From Lachnospiraceae bacterium (GTDB taxonomy: Bacteria > Bacillota > Clostridia > Lachnospirales > Lachnospiraceae): a stretch of 28,317 nt of DNA. Of this stretch, positions 8,651 through 15,849 are shown one piece after another. The stretch is from the NCBI GenBank assembly GCA_004552595.1, contig SFNX01000038.1, positions 1-28,317 on the forward strand. Reading direction: 5' to 3'. The position numbers and the translations under genes are program-made. How positions within the stretch are numbered: the first letter of the stretch is position 1; the number at the start of each line of letters is the position of its first letter. The notes below the pieces were generated by a model that was not told where the DNA came from, did no database searches, and worked only from the letters and a program-made list of their open reading frames with translations.

Positions 8651-9703
8651 ATGTCGTCAATTAACAGAATACGAAAAATAACATATATTACACTGATTTT
8701 GCTGGCAGTTCTTTTTAATTTAACAGGCTGCTCTTCAAAAATATCTGAAACAAAAACAGATGAGGTAAAAGATAGTGATAATCCTCAAATCGGATTAAGT
8801 CTTGACTCATATATTATCGAAAGATGGGAAAGAGACAGAGATGTATTTGTTGCTACGGCAAAAGAACTTGGTGCCGATATTAATGTTCAGAGTGCAAACG
8901 GTGATATTGAACTACAGATTTCACAGATCGAATATTTTATAGATAAAAAAGTTGATGTTATTGTAGTAGTTGCAATTGATTCAGACAAACTGACAGATGT
9001 TGTTAAAAAGGCAAAGGATAACGGAATACATGTTATTGCCTACGACAGGCTTATTAGCAATGCAAATGTAGATATGTACATAAGCTTTGACAATATAAAG
9101 GTTGGAACAATGATGGGAGAAGAGATTGCAAGTCATTACAAAAATAAAAAAGTAATAATGATCTGCGGAGCGCCAACTGACAGCAATGTTGCAATGGTAA
9201 ATGACGGTTTCGAGGGAGTGATGAAAGCACACAATATAGAAATTATAGATAAAACATTCTGTGATGGATGGAAAGCCGAGCTTGGTGCCGATTATGTGAA
9301 TAAAAATCTTGATATAGTATCAAATGCAGATGCAATAATGTGCGGAAACGACGATATAGCAACAAATGTAATAAGAACACTTTCAATTTACAGAAGGGCA
9401 GGACAAATTGATGTCGTAGGACAGGATGCGGATTTAGCAGCATGTCAGCACATTGTTGAAGGTACTCAGAATATTACGGTATATAAGCCTGTTGAAAAAC
9501 TTGCATCAAAAGCAGCACAGTATGCCGTTGATTTTGCCAAAGGAAAAGAAGTAAAAGTTGATAATACGATTAACGACGGAAAGTATGATGTTCCATATGT
9601 GGCACTTGAACCAATAAGTGTAAACAAGAACAATATTGATGAGATAATAATTGACAGTGGATTCCACTCAAAAGAGGATGTTTACTTAAATGTTACCGAT
9701 TAA
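8651..9703 (+). CDS. Xylose-binding-like substrate-binding lipoprotein
   Basis: Lipoprotein of 350 residues with a lipobox LTGC (Cys27) after a short hydrophobic signal peptide. The remainder is a type I periplasmic sugar-binding protein related to XylF/ChvE: QIGLSLDSYIIERW at the start, IDKKVDVIVVVAID, GIHVIAYDRLI and MCGNDDIATNVI. It begins six bases after the regulator stop and ends with a terminator, so it belongs to the sensor operon rather than to the transporter operon. That position suggests it delivers sugar to the kinase, or acts as an extra binding protein for the downstream importer. It is clearly related to the ChvE-like protein at 9896 but lacks its Ala/Glu-rich linker. Confidence 0.85.
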   Translation: MSSINRIRKITYITLILLAVLFNLTGCSSKISETKTDEVKDSDNPQIGLSLDSYIIERWERDRDVFVATAKELGADINVQSANGDIELQISQIEYFIDKKVDVIVVVAIDSDKLTDVVKKAKDNGIHVIAYDRLISNANVDMYISFDNIKVGTMMGEEIASHYKNKKVIMICGAPTDSNVAMVNDGFEGVMKAHNIEIIDKTFCDGWKAELGADYVNKNLDIVSNADAIMCGNDDIATNVIRTLSIYRRAGQIDVVGQDADLAACQHIVEGTQNITVYKPVEKLASKAAQYAVDFAKGKEVKVDNTINDGKYDVPYVALEPISVNKNNIDEIIIDSGFHSKEDVYLNVTD

Positions 9704-9739
9704 ATCTAAGTAATCGTTTAAGTGATAGTACAAATTTGC

Positions 9740-9780
9740 GAATAGCATTTTTTTGACAAAAAAGTGCTATTCTTTTTATT
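9740..9780 (+). terminator. Intrinsic terminator of the sensor operon
   Basis: GAATAGCATTTTTTT at 9740-9754 pairs with AAAAAAGTGCTATTC at 9758-9772 (15 pairs, one G-U) around a GAC loop, followed by five Ts and more T-rich sequence. It separates the sensor cassette from the importer. Confidence 0.9.
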
Positions 9781-9815
9781 TATCGTAATGATTAATTAGC
9801 AAAAATATACAGAAA

Positions 9816-9845
9816 TTGACAAACAATTCCTATTTGTTTTGTGAT
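9816..9845 (+). promoter_or_regulatory. chvE: Probable promoter of the sugar importer operon, with an inverted repeat in the spacer
   Basis: A perfect -35 box TTGACA at 9816-9821 is followed after 18 bases by a poor -10 box TGTGAT (four of six matches). A good -35 with a weak -10 fits an activated promoter. An inverted repeat AAACAA (9821-9826) and TTGTTT (9834-9839) occupies the spacer and may be an operator. No transcription start is known. Confidence 0.5.
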
Positions 9846-9895
9846 AAAGTACCTCTTGTAGTAATTGTAATATTTGAATGGGAGGAACAATTCAA

Positions 9896-11059
9896 ATGAA
9901 GAAAAAAGTTTTAAGCGCACTTATTAGTGTAGCAATGGTAGCAACACTCCTCATCGGTTGTGGCGCTAAGGCAGAAGAAGCTCCAGCAGCAGAAGCTCCA
10001 GCAGCAACAGAGGAAGCAACAGAGGAAGCAACAGAAGAAGCTCCAGCAGCAGAAGAAGAAGCTCCTGCAGCAGAAGCAACAGGAACAAAGGTTGGCGTAT
10101 CAATGCCTACAAAGGATCTCCAGAGATGGAATCAGGATGGTGCTAACATGGAAGCTGAACTTAAGGCAGCTGGTTATGAAGTAGATCTTCAGTATGCATC
10201 AAACGACGTTCAGACACAGGTTTCACAGATTGAGAATATGATCAACTCAGGATGTAACGTTCTCGTTATCGCAGCTATCGATGGTTCATCACTTGGTGAG
10301 CCACTTGATATGGCTAAGGCAGCTGGAATCCCGGTTATTGCTTACGACAGACTTATTATGAACTCAGATGCAGTTTCATACTATGCTACATTTGATAACT
10401 ACATGGTTGGTACAAAGCAGGGTGAGTACATCGAGCAGGCTCTCGACCTCGCTAATGCAGAAGGACCATTCAACATGGAAATCACAGCTGGTGATCCAGG
10501 TGACAACAACGCCGGATTCTTCTACCAGGGCGCTATGGATGTACTTCAGAAGTATATCGACGAAGGAAAGATTAACGTAGTATCAGGTCAGACAAAGTTT
10601 GAAGAAGTTGCTACAGCTCAATGGTCAACAGAGGCAGCACAGTCTAGAGCAGAAAACATTCTTTCATCTAACTACGCTGACGGAACACAGCTTGATATCT
10701 GGCTTTGCTCAAATGACTCAACATCAATGGGTGTTCAGAACGCTCTTGAAGCTAACTACACAGGTAAGTACCCTGTAATTACAGGTCAGGACTGTGATAA
10801 GGCTAACGTTAAGAACATGATCGCTGGTAAGCAGTCAATGTCAATCTTCAAGGATACAAGAACTCTTGCATCACAGGTTGTTAAGATGGTTGGTCAGATC
10901 CTTTCAGGCGAGACAGTTGATGTTAACGATACAGAGACATATGACAATGGTACAGGAGTTATCCCTTCATACCTTTGCGAGCCTGTATTCGCAGACGTTA
11001 ACAACTACAAAGAGCTTCTTATTGACTCAGGTTATTACACAGAAGCAGATCTTCAGTAG
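9896..11059 (+). CDS. chvE: ChvE-like multiple-monosaccharide substrate-binding lipoprotein
   Basis: Sugar-binding lipoprotein of 387 residues feeding the ABC importer encoded next. The lipobox LIGC puts the lipidated cysteine at residue 22. A linker of about 40 residues made almost only of Ala, Glu, Pro and Thr follows, then the ChvE/XylF-type binding domain (VGVSMPTKDLQRWNQDG, SGCNVLVIAAIDGSSL, GIPVIAYDRLIMNSDAV, WLCSNDSTSMGV, TGQDCDKANV). ATG 9896 is chosen over 9878 because GGGAGG at 9880-9885 is the ribosome binding site and would lie inside a longer gene. The coding strand is rich in highly used codons compared with its neighbours, in keeping with strong expression. The likely sugars (xylose, arabinose, galactose, glucose) are inferred from the family. 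Confidence 0.9.
   Translation: MKKKVLSALISVAMVATLLIGCGAKAEEAPAAEAPAATEEATEEATEEAPAAEEEAPAAEATGTKVGVSMPTKDLQRWNQDGANMEAELKAAGYEVDLQYASNDVQTQVSQIENMINSGCNVLVIAAIDGSSLGEPLDMAKAAGIPVIAYDRLIMNSDAVSYYATFDNYMVGTKQGEYIEQALDLANAEGPFNMEITAGDPGDNNAGFFYQGAMDVLQKYIDEGKINVVSGQTKFEEVATAQWSTEAAQSRAENILSSNYADGTQLDIWLCSNDSTSMGVQNALEANYTGKYPVITGQDCDKANVKNMIAGKQSMSIFKDTRTLASQVVKMVGQILSGETVDVNDTETYDNGTGVIPSYLCEPVFADVNNYKELLIDSGYYTEADLQ
9971..10084 (+). repeat. Imperfect GAAGCTCCAGCAGCA / GAAGCAACAGAG repeat encoding the Ala/Glu linker
   Basis: A tract of short in-frame near-repeats (GAAGCTCCAGCAGCA, then GAGGAAGCAACA units) codes for the EAPAAE/TEEATEE linker between the lipid anchor and the binding domain. All units are multiples of three bases, so length changes would keep the frame. 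Confidence 0.8.
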
Positions 11060-11080
11060 TATCTATTTTATCTAAAGTGT

Positions 11081-11116
11081 ATAGGGGTGGGATTTCCATA
11101 TCCCACCCTATTTTTT
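11081..11116 (+). terminator. Hairpin between chvE and mmsA, probable partial terminator
   Basis: ATAGGGGTGGGA at 11081-11092 pairs with TCCCACCCTAT at 11101-11111 with one bulged G, followed by six Ts. The ATPase gene follows 65 bases later without an obvious new promoter, so the hairpin probably ends most transcripts after chvE and lets a minority continue. That would give more binding protein than membrane complex. Confidence 0.8.
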
Positions 11117-11180
11117 AAGAAACATTTATTTACTGGCTATACTAATTTATTATAAGTTCTATTTTACGGAGGGAACGAAA

Positions 11181-12719
11181 TTGGCGAAGGTATTATTGGA
11201 GATGAAAAACATCACCAAAGAATTCCCCGGCGTTAAGGCTCTTGATAACGTAAATCTTAGCGTTGAAGAGGGCGAAATTCACGCACTGGTTGGTGAGAAT
11301 GGTGCCGGAAAATCTACTTTGATGAATGTTCTTTCGGGAATTTATCCATACGGAACATACACAGGCGATATCGTTTATAACGGAGAAGTCTGTAAATTCA
11401 ACAAAATTAAAGATTCTGAGGAAAAGGGAATTGTTATTATTCACCAGGAGTTAGCTCTTGTACCTTATATGACAATCGGCGAAAATATGTTCCTCGGTAA
11501 TGAGCAGGGAAAGAAAGCTGCGATAGACTGGCATAAGACATATAACGAAGCTGATAAATACCTTAAGATGGTAGGTTTATCAGAATCTTCCAAGGTTCTT
11601 ATTAAGGATATCGGCGTAGGTAAGCAGCAGCTTGTAGAAATTGCGAAAGCACTTGCTAAAAATGCAAAACTCCTTATTCTTGATGAGCCTACATCATCAC
11701 TTAATGAGTCTGATTCAAGAGCACTTCTTGATCTTCTCCTTAAGTTTAAGAAGGAAGGATTAACTTCGATTATTATATCTCATAAGCTTAATGAGGTTTC
11801 ATATGTCGCAGATAAAATCACGGTAGTACGTGACGGCGCTACAATTGAGACAATAGATAATCCGGATAAGAAGCTTCCGGAAGACAGAATTATTAAGGGA
11901 ATGGTTGGTCGTGAAATTACAGACCGTTTCCCTAAGCGTCCGGGTGTTGAAATCGGTGATGTCAAGCTCGAGGTTAAGAACTGGACCGTATTCCATCCTC
12001 AGTATGAAGGAAGAAAGGTATGTGATAACGTATCAATTTCAGTCAGAAAAGGTGAAGTTGTCGGTATTTCAGGACTTATGGGAGCAGGACGTACAGAGCT
12101 TGCAATGAGTATTTTCGGAAAATCATACGGTAAAGATATAAGTGGTGAACTTATTATCGATGGCGAAAAGAAAAGCTTTAAGACAATTAAGGATGCCATC
12201 AATGCAGGTATTGCATACGTAACAGAAGACAGAAAGGGCAACGGACTCGTTCTTTCTAATCCGATTAAGATTAATACAACTCTTGCTAATCTTGATTCAA
12301 TTTCACCTAAGATGATTATTGATAAAGATAAAGAATACAATGTAGCTGTAGAGTATAAAGAAAAGCTTAAGACAAAATGTCCTACTGTTGAACAGAATGT
12401 CGGCAATCTTTCAGGTGGTAACCAGCAGAAGGTGCTTCTTGCAAAGTGGATGTTTGCAGATCCTGACATTCTTATACTCGATGAGCCTACAAGAGGTATC
12501 GACGTAGGCGCTAAGTATGAAATTTACTGTATCATTAATGATTTAGTAGCAGCAGGAAAGTCAGTTATCATGATTTCTTCAGAGCTTCCAGAGGTTCTTG
12601 GTATGTCAGACAGAATTTATGTTATGAATGAAGGTAAGATTGTCGGAGAACTCTCTAAAGAGGAAGCATCACAGGAAGTTATTATGGGATGTATTCTTAA
12701 GTCAGGAAGGGGTGAATAA
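11181..12719 (+). CDS. mmsA: Monosaccharide ABC importer ATP-binding protein (two ATPase domains)
   Basis: Cytoplasmic energizing subunit of 512 residues, of the RbsA/MglA/XylG type with two fused nucleotide-binding domains. Domain 1: Walker A GENGAGKST at 38-46, signature GVGKQQLVEIAKAL, Walker B LLILDEPTSS. Domain 2: degenerate Walker A GLMGAGRTE, signature LSGGNQQKVLLAKW, Walker B ILILDEPTRGID. The degenerate second P-loop (R in place of K) is normal for this family. It begins with TTG; GGAGGG at 11168-11173 is seven bases upstream and the next ATG (11202) would cut into the conserved strand before Walker A. It is also known as gguA. The permease gene starts two bases after its stop. Confidence 0.93.
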   Translation: MAKVLLEMKNITKEFPGVKALDNVNLSVEEGEIHALVGENGAGKSTLMNVLSGIYPYGTYTGDIVYNGEVCKFNKIKDSEEKGIVIIHQELALVPYMTIGENMFLGNEQGKKAAIDWHKTYNEADKYLKMVGLSESSKVLIKDIGVGKQQLVEIAKALAKNAKLLILDEPTSSLNESDSRALLDLLLKFKKEGLTSIIISHKLNEVSYVADKITVVRDGATIETIDNPDKKLPEDRIIKGMVGREITDRFPKRPGVEIGDVKLEVKNWTVFHPQYEGRKVCDNVSISVRKGEVVGISGLMGAGRTELAMSIFGKSYGKDISGELIIDGEKKSFKTIKDAINAGIAYVTEDRKGNGLVLSNPIKINTTLANLDSISPKMIIDKDKEYNVAVEYKEKLKTKCPTVEQNVGNLSGGNQQKVLLAKWMFADPDILILDEPTRGIDVGAKYEIYCIINDLVAAGKSVIMISSELPEVLGMSDRIYVMNEGKIVGELSKEEASQEVIMGCILKSGRGE

Positions 12720-12721
12720 TA

Positions 12722-13894
12722 ATGGAAAAGACAAAAGTTTTATCAAGCTTACAGAAATATACCATGGTTATCGCCCTTGTACTAGTATTCATTCTGTTCA
12801 GTGTTCTTACTGAAGGAAAGATTCTTCTTGCACAGAACATAAATAACCTTATTAGCCAGAACGCATATGTTTTCGTATTGGCAACAGGTATGCTTCTTTG
12901 TATTTTAACAGGTGGTAACATCGACCTTTCGGTTGGTTCTGTTATTGCTTTTGCAGGTGGTATCGGTGCTGTAATAATGGAAAAAGGCGGAAACAGCTTT
13001 ATAGCAGTTGCAGTAATGCTTATTGTCGGAACACTTGTAGGTGTCCTTCAGGGTTACTTCATTGCATATGTTAAGGTTCCTCCTTTCATTGCAACACTTG
13101 CCGGAATGTACGCATTCAGAGGCCTTGCCAACGTAGTACTTCAGGGTTATGCAGTAACAATTGATGACAAGACATTCTTAAATGTATTCGGTGGCGGAGC
13201 TGACTGTTATGTTCCTGAGTTCTTAAACTTTATTGAAGGTAAGAACGGAACATGTATTATAGCCGGTGCACTTGGAATAATCATTTATCTTGTAGTTACC
13301 TTTGGTGGCAGAATCAGAGCTAAAAAGGCAGGATATACTGTAGATCCTTTATTTGGAGTAGTAGTCAAGGCAGTAATAATTTGTGCTGCAATAGCATGGA
13401 TTACAAATAAGCTTTCGAGCTTTAAGGGTATTCCTTCGGCACTTATCTGGATTGGACTTGTATTATTTATTTACACATATGTTACTACAAAAACTACAAT
13501 GGGAAGATATCTCTATGCAGTCGGCGGTAACGAAAAGGCTACAAGACTTTCAGGTATTAATACAAAGAGCGTATACTTCTTTGCATATGTTAATATGGGA
13601 CTTCTTGCAGGTCTTGCTTCTATTCTTACAATTGCAAGAGCTTCATCTGCTCAGCCTACATATGGACAGGGTTATGAAATGGATGCAATTGCTGCCTGCT
13701 TCATCGGTGGTGCATCTGCATACGGTGGAATCGGTAATGTTGGCGGAGTAGTAATCGGTGCGGTACTTATGGGTGTTATCAACCAGGGTATGTCTATCAT
13801 GGGTGTTGATGCTAACTATCAGAAGGTTGTAAAGGGACTCGTTCTCTTATTTGCCGTACTGTTTGATATATTGTCGAAGAAAGATAAGAAGTAA
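12722..13894 (+). CDS. mmsB: Monosaccharide ABC importer permease, first copy
   Basis: Integral membrane permease of 390 residues, about ten hydrophobic segments, of the BPD_transp_2 / XylH / GguB type. The diagnostic loop GNIDLSVGSVIAFAGG follows LATGMLLCILTG, and TTMGRYLYAVGGNEKATRLSGI is the cytoplasmic coupling region. The C-terminus ends as KGLVLLFAVLFDILSKKDKK. Its stop overlaps the ribosome binding site of a second, related permease gene, so both are co-translated. In the characterised relatives a single permease forms a homodimer; here two different ones are made. Confidence 0.92.
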   Translation: MEKTKVLSSLQKYTMVIALVLVFILFSVLTEGKILLAQNINNLISQNAYVFVLATGMLLCILTGGNIDLSVGSVIAFAGGIGAVIMEKGGNSFIAVAVMLIVGTLVGVLQGYFIAYVKVPPFIATLAGMYAFRGLANVVLQGYAVTIDDKTFLNVFGGGADCYVPEFLNFIEGKNGTCIIAGALGIIIYLVVTFGGRIRAKKAGYTVDPLFGVVVKAVIICAAIAWITNKLSSFKGIPSALIWIGLVLFIYTYVTTKTTMGRYLYAVGGNEKATRLSGINTKSVYFFAYVNMGLLAGLASILTIARASSAQPTYGQGYEMDAIAACFIGGASAYGGIGNVGGVVIGAVLMGVINQGMSIMGVDANYQKVVKGLVLLFAVLFDILSKKDKK

Positions 13895-13907
13895 GGAGGT
13901 AGAACAA

Positions 13908-15068
13908 ATGAAGAATGCAGCAGCAATTCTAAAGAAAAATACAATGTTGATTGTTCTGGTCCTTGTCTATATTTTCTTTACAATAGCAACAAAAGGCCAG
14001 ATGTTTACGGCTAACCAGTTCAACTCACTTATTACGCAGAATTCATACGTATTTATTCTTGCAACTGGTATGCTTATGTGTATGCTTACAGGTGGTAACA
14101 TCGATCTTTCGTGTGGTTCATTCGTGTGCTTCATTGGTGTTATCGGCGGACTTCTTATGGTATTAAAGGAAATCCCGGTTCCTGTAGCTATTCTTGCTAC
14201 ATTAGTAGTTGGTATAATTTACGGATGTGTATTAGGCTATTTAATTGCCTACGTTAATGTTCCACCATGGATTGCAACACTTGCAGGCTATCTTGCATTC
14301 AGAGGATGGTCGGTTGCACTCCTTACAGCAAATACTACAACAGCTAGTATTGCTCCATTACCAAAGTCATTCTTGAAGGTATTTTCAGGTAAGATTCTTG
14401 AGTCAGCACCAAATGCATTCAACATTCCTTGCTTTGTTGTGGGAATGGTAGCATCAGTGATTGTAGTAGTATTACAGCTTCGTGACAGATCCCAGAGAAT
14501 TAAGAAGGGATACTTCGTAGAGTCAATGCTTTCAATGATCGTTAAGACGGTACTTATTGTAGCTGCTATTATGCTCTTTGCATACAAGCTTGCATTTGCC
14601 GGTGGTATTCCTACAGTTCTTGTATGGGTAGTTGCAATCGTAATGATTTACAGCTTTATTACATCAAAGACAACGATAGGACGTTACTTCTATACAATCG
14701 GTGGTAATGCAGAAGCAACAAGACTTTCAGGTATTGATACTAAGAAGATCATGTTCATGGCTTACCTTAACATGGCGGTTCTTACTACAGTAACAGCATG
14801 GGTAGTTATGGCTAAGTTCCAGTCAGCTAATTCAACAGCAGGAACTAACTTCGAAATGGATGCAATTTCAGCCTGTGTAGTTGGTGGCGTATCTGCATAC
14901 GGTGGTTCAGGATCAGTATTTGGAATGATCATCGGTGCTACACTTATCGGTGTTATCAACCTTGGTATGTCGCTTATGGGCGTTGACGCTAACTGGCAGA
15001 AGGTTGTTAAGGGCGTAGTTCCCGTAGTATTTGATATCTTAAATGATAAAGATAAGTCAGAAAGATAA
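13908..15068 (+). CDS. mmsB: Monosaccharide ABC importer permease, second copy
   Basis: Second permease of the same family, 386 residues, aligning end to end with the gene before it; by eye roughly half of the residues match. Shared signatures are GNIDLSCGSFVCFIGV, NVPPWIATLAGYLAFRG and TTIGRYFYTIGGNAEATRLS. ATG 13908 is chosen over the longer frame from 13851 because AAGGAGG at 13893-13899 directly precedes it. Differences: the periplasmic loop after helix 4 has diverged (TANTTTASIAPLPK), and the last helix is about three residues shorter (KGVVPVVFDIL instead of KGLVLLFAVLFDIL). A terminator follows, closing the importer operon. Confidence 0.91.
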   Translation: MKNAAAILKKNTMLIVLVLVYIFFTIATKGQMFTANQFNSLITQNSYVFILATGMLMCMLTGGNIDLSCGSFVCFIGVIGGLLMVLKEIPVPVAILATLVVGIIYGCVLGYLIAYVNVPPWIATLAGYLAFRGWSVALLTANTTTASIAPLPKSFLKVFSGKILESAPNAFNIPCFVVGMVASVIVVVLQLRDRSQRIKKGYFVESMLSMIVKTVLIVAAIMLFAYKLAFAGGIPTVLVWVVAIVMIYSFITSKTTIGRYFYTIGGNAEATRLSGIDTKKIMFMAYLNMAVLTTVTAWVVMAKFQSANSTAGTNFEMDAISACVVGGVSAYGGSGSVFGMIIGATLIGVINLGMSLMGVDANWQKVVKGVVPVVFDILNDKDKSER

Positions 15069-15088
15069 TATAAAATAATAGAATTATA

Positions 15089-15124
15089 TGTACCCTGTCC
15101 GGACTATCTGACAGGGTACATTTT
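15089..15124 (+). terminator. Intrinsic terminator of the importer operon
   Basis: TGTACCCTGTC at 15089-15099 pairs perfectly with GACAGGGTACA at 15110-15120 around a ten-base loop, followed by TTTT and A/T-rich sequence. Confidence 0.88.
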
Positions 15125-15163
15125 AAATTTGAATTTAATACATGAATTATTAACGGAGAGAAA

Positions 15164-15718
15164 ATGAAGAACGTATATGTATTTTTGGCAACGGGATTTG
15201 AGGAAATAGAGGCACTTACACCGGTCGATATATTAAGAAGAGCCGGTATGGATGTAAGACTTGTGTCGGTTAGCGGAAGTGAAACAGTAAAGGGTGCAAG
15301 AAATATTGAAGTCAAGGCAGACCTTTTATTTGATGATATTGATAAAGACTTTGCTGATATTCTTGTTCTGCCGGGCGGTATGCCGGGAACTACCAATCTT
15401 ATGAACTGTAAGCCGCTTACAGAGCTTGTTACAGAGCACTATAATAAGGGAAAGCATATTGCGGCAATATGTGCGGCACCGACAATTTTTGGTAAGCTTA
15501 ATCTGTTAAAAGGAAAAAATGCCACATGTTATCCGGGAATGGAGGATGAGCTTATCGGGGCAAATGTGAGATATGAGAGTGTAGTTACGGATTCAAATGT
15601 CACAACCTCCCGTGGAATGGGCACTGCAATTGATTTTTCACTTGAGCTTCTTAAGCTAATGAGTGAAGATAAAAATACCGCAAATAACATGGCAGATAAG
15701 GTAGTGTACAAAATTTAA
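15164..15718 (+). CDS. DJ-1/PfpI (ThiJ, YajL) family protein
   Basis: Cytoplasmic protein of 184 residues, the usual length for the DJ-1 subfamily. The nucleophile elbow is AAICAAPTIFG with Cys103, and the conserved acidic partner is E16 in FEEIEALTPVD. Family members include protein and nucleotide deglycases/glyoxalases and redox-protective chaperones; the exact activity cannot be read from sequence. GGAGAG precedes the ATG. It stands between two terminators, so it appears to be its own transcription unit, although no clear promoter was seen in the 39 bases upstream. Confidence 0.9.
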   Translation: MKNVYVFLATGFEEIEALTPVDILRRAGMDVRLVSVSGSETVKGARNIEVKADLLFDDIDKDFADILVLPGGMPGTTNLMNCKPLTELVTEHYNKGKHIAAICAAPTIFGKLNLLKGKNATCYPGMEDELIGANVRYESVVTDSNVTTSRGMGTAIDFSLELLKLMSEDKNTANNMADKVVYKI

Positions 15719-15740
15719 ATAATAAGGTGCAAATACTGTA

Positions 15741-15780
15741 AAACAAAGGGGTTATGCAATTGCAGAACCCCTTTGTTTAT
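15741..15780 (+). terminator. Hairpin terminator after the DJ-1 gene
   Basis: AAACAAAGGGGTT at 15741-15753 pairs with AACCCCTTTGTTT at 15766-15778, a perfect 13-pair stem. The 12-base loop contains the palindrome TGCAATTGCA. The T tail is only the TTTGTTT of the stem itself plus ATGTT, so strength is uncertain. The hairpin overlaps the -35 box of the next promoter. Confidence 0.65.
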
Positions 15781-15788
15781 GTTATAAT
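15760..15788 (+). promoter_or_regulatory. tig: Probable sigma-A promoter of the tig-clpP-clpX operon
   Basis: TTGCAG at 15760-15765, a 17-base spacer and a consensus TATAAT at 15783-15788 preceded by TG-N (extended -10). The -35 box lies inside the loop and right arm of the preceding hairpin. No CIRCE (HrcA) inverted repeat was seen nearby. A CtsR site was not evident by eye. Confidence 0.65.
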
Positions 15789-15849
15789 CTCCGTTGTATG
15801 ACTAAAAATAATATAATATGAATTTTTATTCCAAGGAGGATTTATTTAA

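Noticed and set aside
9753..9758. TTGACA as a -35 box
   Set aside because: It lies in the arm and loop of the terminator at 9740-9780 and has no -10 box at the proper distance; the copy at 9816 is the better promoter.
9971..10084. CRISPR-like short repeats
   Set aside because: The repeats are in-frame codon repeats without unique spacers, inside a clear coding region.
9960..10184. Gln/Lys-rich frame over the repeat of the binding-protein gene
   Set aside because: It is the out-of-frame reading of the Ala/Glu linker repeat and has no start signal.
11999..12469. Open frame of 156 codons on the - strand inside the ATPase gene
   Set aside because: It is fully antisense to a well-conserved double ATPase and has no recognisable domain or ribosome binding site; it reflects the codon bias of the + strand gene.
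12722..15068. Second permease as a broken duplicate
   Set aside because: Both frames are complete, start with good ribosome binding sites and keep the family signatures, so neither is a pseudogene.
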